This document shows positions 3,778 to 5,616 of a DNA stretch of 5,616 nucleotides, one piece after another. The notes beneath the pieces were generated by a model, which was given only the letters and a program-made list of their open reading frames with translations, had not been told where the DNA came from and did no database searches. The translations under genes and the position numbers were made by a program. How positions within the stretch are numbered: the first letter of the stretch is position 1; the number at the start of each line of letters is the position of its first letter. The stretch comes from an uncultured Collinsella sp. (lineage in GTDB: Bacteria > Actinomycetota > Coriobacteriia > Coriobacteriales > Coriobacteriaceae), in the NCBI GenBank assembly GCA_900551625.1, contig URWZ01000121.1:1-5616 (forward strand). Reading direction: 5' to 3'.

Positions 3778-5043
3778 CTATTCGTCCCAGGAGAGGTTCT
3801 TACCAGTCTTTTTTGCCAGCAGCAAGAACAGGCCGATAATAACGTTGCATGCGATGCAGAAGATGAAGACGCCCTGGAAGGAGCCGACAAGCTCATAGAC
3901 CTTCATCATAACGGGCATGCCAAAGGCGCCGACGATATAGCCCACGGAGCAGATCAGCGCGAAGATGCGACCGAAATCGCGGGAGCCAAAGACATCCATA
4001 ACCAAAACGGTCAGGGCAGTGCCAGCGATGACGTACATTACGTCGTTCACGCCTGCTGCGAGGATGCTGAGCGTCGAGTTGCCGCTGCTCATCATGAGCA
4101 TGACAAAGGAGAGGATGGAGACAGCGAGCCAGCCCAGAATGGCCTTCGTGCTGCCGAACCTATCGCAAGTGGTGCCGACGATCGGATTGAGGAACAGATC
4201 GAAGAGCGATGCAGCGGATACCATGAAGCCGCCCACCATGGGGCTAAAACCAACCTCGGAAGCATACGTCGGGAAGAGCTGGTTCATGCAGCAAGTGAGC
4301 TGAACGAGACAGAGGAAGCCGATGCAGAAGAAGAAGGCAGGCGACTTAATGGCGCGCGCATAGCTAACGCCACGCGTGCTATCCTCGGTCGTCTCCTCGG
4401 TCTCGGTGACCGTCTCGCCCTCGACGTAGCCATAGGGCAGCATGCCCTTGTCCTGAGGCTTATAGCGAATAATCAGGACGGAAGCGGGGAGAATGAGCAC
4501 GGCGGAGACGCCAGCGAGCACCAGATAGCCAGTCCTCCAGCCAGTGGCCTCGATGACAGAGGTGATGACGGGGCTCATGATGAGCATGTAAATCGAGTTC
4601 ACTGCCCAAGCGAGACCGATTGCCAGGCCACCAGATTTTTTGAACCACTGGTCAATAACGTCGGACATGGCGACGCCGGTGGTGAAGGCGAAGCAAACGC
4701 CAATCAGGGCGCCAGCGGCGATGAACATCCAGACTTCGGTGTAGAAGGCCATGCCTGCGCCGGCAGCAAGCAAAATAAGCTCGACAACGGGGAGCCAAAC
4801 CTTGCCAACGACCTTGGGAATGAGTTTTCCGACAAACGGAAGAGCTGCCGCAAGACCAATGAGCGTTGCGGTGAAGTAATACGAGAAGATGGAATAGTCA
4901 AACCCGAACTCCTCGCACACGGGTGCGACGAAGGAGCCCGCGATGACGCTATAGGATCCGGTCGTGCCGGCAGACATAAGGCCGAGCGCGATTACGAGAA
5001 CCCATGCGTAAACCTTGCTGCTCTTTAACTTTGCATTTTCCAT
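3778..5043 (-). CDS. Major facilitator superfamily transporter, 12 helices
   Basis: The 421-residue inner-membrane protein shows twelve hydrophobic segments at roughly 11-33, 51-73, 83-101, 105-127, 139-161, 171-193, 233-253, 266-290, 300-319, 325-349, 358-380 and 390-411. A charged loop rich in Glu and Thr (about 205-225) divides the halves, as in other MFS carriers. CDRFGSTK (293-300) is the loop motif between helices 8 and 9; the matching loop after helix 2 (GKLIPKVVGK, 72-81) lacks the usual Asp. The overall look is of organic-anion or oxalate/formate-type MFS members, but the substrate cannot be read. The ATG at 5043 follows AGGAG (5052-5056) by 8 bases, and that site overlaps the stop codon of the upstream carbamoyltransferase gene, suggesting coupled translation. 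An in-frame ATG at 5076 lies inside the upstream gene and is less likely. Confidence 0.9.
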   Translation of the reverse strand: MENAKLKSSKVYAWVLVIALGLMSAGTTGSYSVIAGSFVAPVCEEFGFDYSIFSYYFTATLIGLAAALPFVGKLIPKVVGKVWLPVVELILLAAGAGMAFYTEVWMFIAAGALIGVCFAFTTGVAMSDVIDQWFKKSGGLAIGLAWAVNSIYMLIMSPVITSVIEATGWRTGYLVLAGVSAVLILPASVLIIRYKPQDKGMLPYGYVEGETVTETEETTEDSTRGVSYARAIKSPAFFFCIGFLCLVQLTCCMNQLFPTYASEVGFSPMVGGFMVSAASLFDLFLNPIVGTTCDRFGSTKAILGWLAVSILSFVMLMMSSGNSTLSILAAGVNDVMYVIAGTALTVLVMDVFGSRDFGRIFALICSVGYIVGAFGMPVMMKVYELVGSFQGVFIFCIACNVIIGLFLLLAKKTGKNLSWDE

Positions 5044-5051
5044 TGATACAG

Positions 5052-5056
5052 CTCCT
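5052..5056 (-). promoter_or_regulatory. Ribosome site overlapping the carbamoyltransferase stop codon
   Basis: AGGAG on the minus strand shares its AG with the TAG stop (complement of 5055-5057) and lies 8 bases before the transporter ATG. A ribosome ending the first gene would sit on the start site of the second, which favours translational coupling and supports 5043 as the start. Confidence 0.7.
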
Positions 5057-5578
5057 AGAGACCCAGAAGGGCACACATAACGGCCTTGATGGTGTGCTGA
5101 CGGTTCTCTGCCTCACGGAAGATGACCGAAGCGTTGGCCTCAAAGCACTCGTCGGCAATCTCAAAGCCCTCGGTGATGATTTCGCGATGGAGGTCGTTCT
5201 TGCACTGGTCGAGGAGCATTTTGCCGACACGGTGATCTGCGTTATGGACAGAGGGAAGCTCATGCATGCAGAAGATGTCGGGATTGTTGGTGCGCTTGCA
5301 CAGCTCGCTGGTGACGCGATAGGGGTACAAAGACTCGGCATCGCCCAGCCAGGAGTTGTAGTCGTCGGGATCCAGAACCTCTTCGCCGCACTCGGGGTTG
5401 ATGTAGCGCCACTCCTCGGTAACGATAACGTCAACGCCATCCAGGGCATCGAGGTCAGAGGTGATGGTAAAGGTCCTATTGGGAGCGTACTTGGCGTAGC
5501 AGGCCTCCACCTCTTCGATCATTTCCTTGCACATCTGATGACGGAGGTCGTCGGGGCCGATGGCGAGGAAGTCCATGT
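5055..5578 (-). CDS. Ornithine-carbamoyltransferase-like protein, C-terminal part, atypical active site
   Basis: About 174 C-terminal residues of a roughly 330-residue transcarbamylase are present; the rest lies beyond the library cut at 5578, and the ATG at 5576 is internal. Numbering from that Met, the end (FEANASVIFREAENRQHTIK, 145-164) is the typical ornithine/putrescine carbamoyltransferase C-terminus, including the Arg of ENRxHTIKA on the carbamoyl-phosphate side. Known family enzymes move a carbamoyl group between carbamoyl phosphate and an amine. Two second-substrate motifs differ: the usual HCLP is HELP (105-108), with a Cys at 103 instead, and the SMG loop reads YIN (58-60) in TEEWRYIN, followed by an acidic insertion (61-73). 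The second substrate is therefore probably not ornithine. It is the first visible gene of a two-gene operon with an MFS carrier. A sequencing error is unlikely to explain both motif changes. Confidence 0.85.
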
Positions 5579-5616
5579 CTGTCTCTTATACACATCTGAC
5601 GCTGCCGACGATATGC
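5579..5616 (-). other. Illumina Nextera adapter, i5/read-1 side (artefact)
   Basis: Positions 5579-5611 are the exact reverse complement of the Nextera read-1 transposase adapter, with the mosaic end at 5579-5597. The last five bases, TATGC, lie in the i5 index position and fit, from memory, the start of the reverse complement of index S506 (ACTGCATA). Genomic sequence ends at 5578, so the gene that reaches this edge was cut by library construction and is not naturally truncated. Confidence 0.98.

Noticed and set aside
3712..5028. Long antisense frame (438 codons) opposite the transporter.
   Set aside because: Its Asp/Glu/His/Gly-rich product is what hydrophobic codons give when read from the other strand; it begins inside the operon terminator.
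5055..5576. Taking the ATG at 5576 as the true start of the carbamoyltransferase.
   Set aside because: Homologues are about twice as long, and this Met falls inside the second domain; only two genomic bases precede it before the adapter.

Overview
The window looks like gut Actinomycetota DNA of the class Coriobacteriia, most probably Collinsella or a close relative. This rests on GC-rich genes, strong AGGAGG ribosome sites, the protein style, and short palindromic intergenic repeats that I associate with that group from memory; no search was possible. The first 45 and last 38 bases are not biological. They are Illumina Nextera library sequence, including both Tn5 mosaic ends and index bases, so the genomic insert is 46-5578.

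Layout: (1) 48-1106, minus strand: a complete class I DAHP synthase (first step of the shikimate pathway), with a promoter at 1161-1189 and a hairpin over its stop codon. (2) 1107-1963: 857 bases with no convincing gene, AT-richer than the genes, holding several inverted repeats and palindromes. (3) 1964-2230, plus strand: a small ribbon-helix-helix (antitoxin-like) protein with its own promoter, operator-like repeats and terminator, and no toxin partner beside it. (4) 2319-2374: a 56-base near-perfect palindrome between convergent genes, with two decayed relatives at 1571-1650. (5) 2376-3329, minus strand: a complete tRNA-dihydrouridine synthase family protein with a promoter at 3382-3411. 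(6) 3330-3777: a gene-free stretch dominated by a 183-base imperfect inverted repeat, flanked by two TTTGTCAC hairpins. (7) 3778-5578, minus strand: a two-gene operon, the C-terminal half of an ornithine-carbamoyltransferase-like enzyme followed 11 bases later by a 12-helix major facilitator transporter, ending in a clear terminator.

The most interesting coding feature is the carbamoyltransferase. It keeps the C-terminal carbamoyl-phosphate-side motif but has HELP where the family has HCLP, and YIN where ornithine enzymes have SMG. That suggests a different second substrate, perhaps one carried by the coupled transporter. The most interesting non-coding features are the repeat families in the two intergenic regions. 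I see no CRISPR array, tRNA, rRNA, transposase or phage gene.
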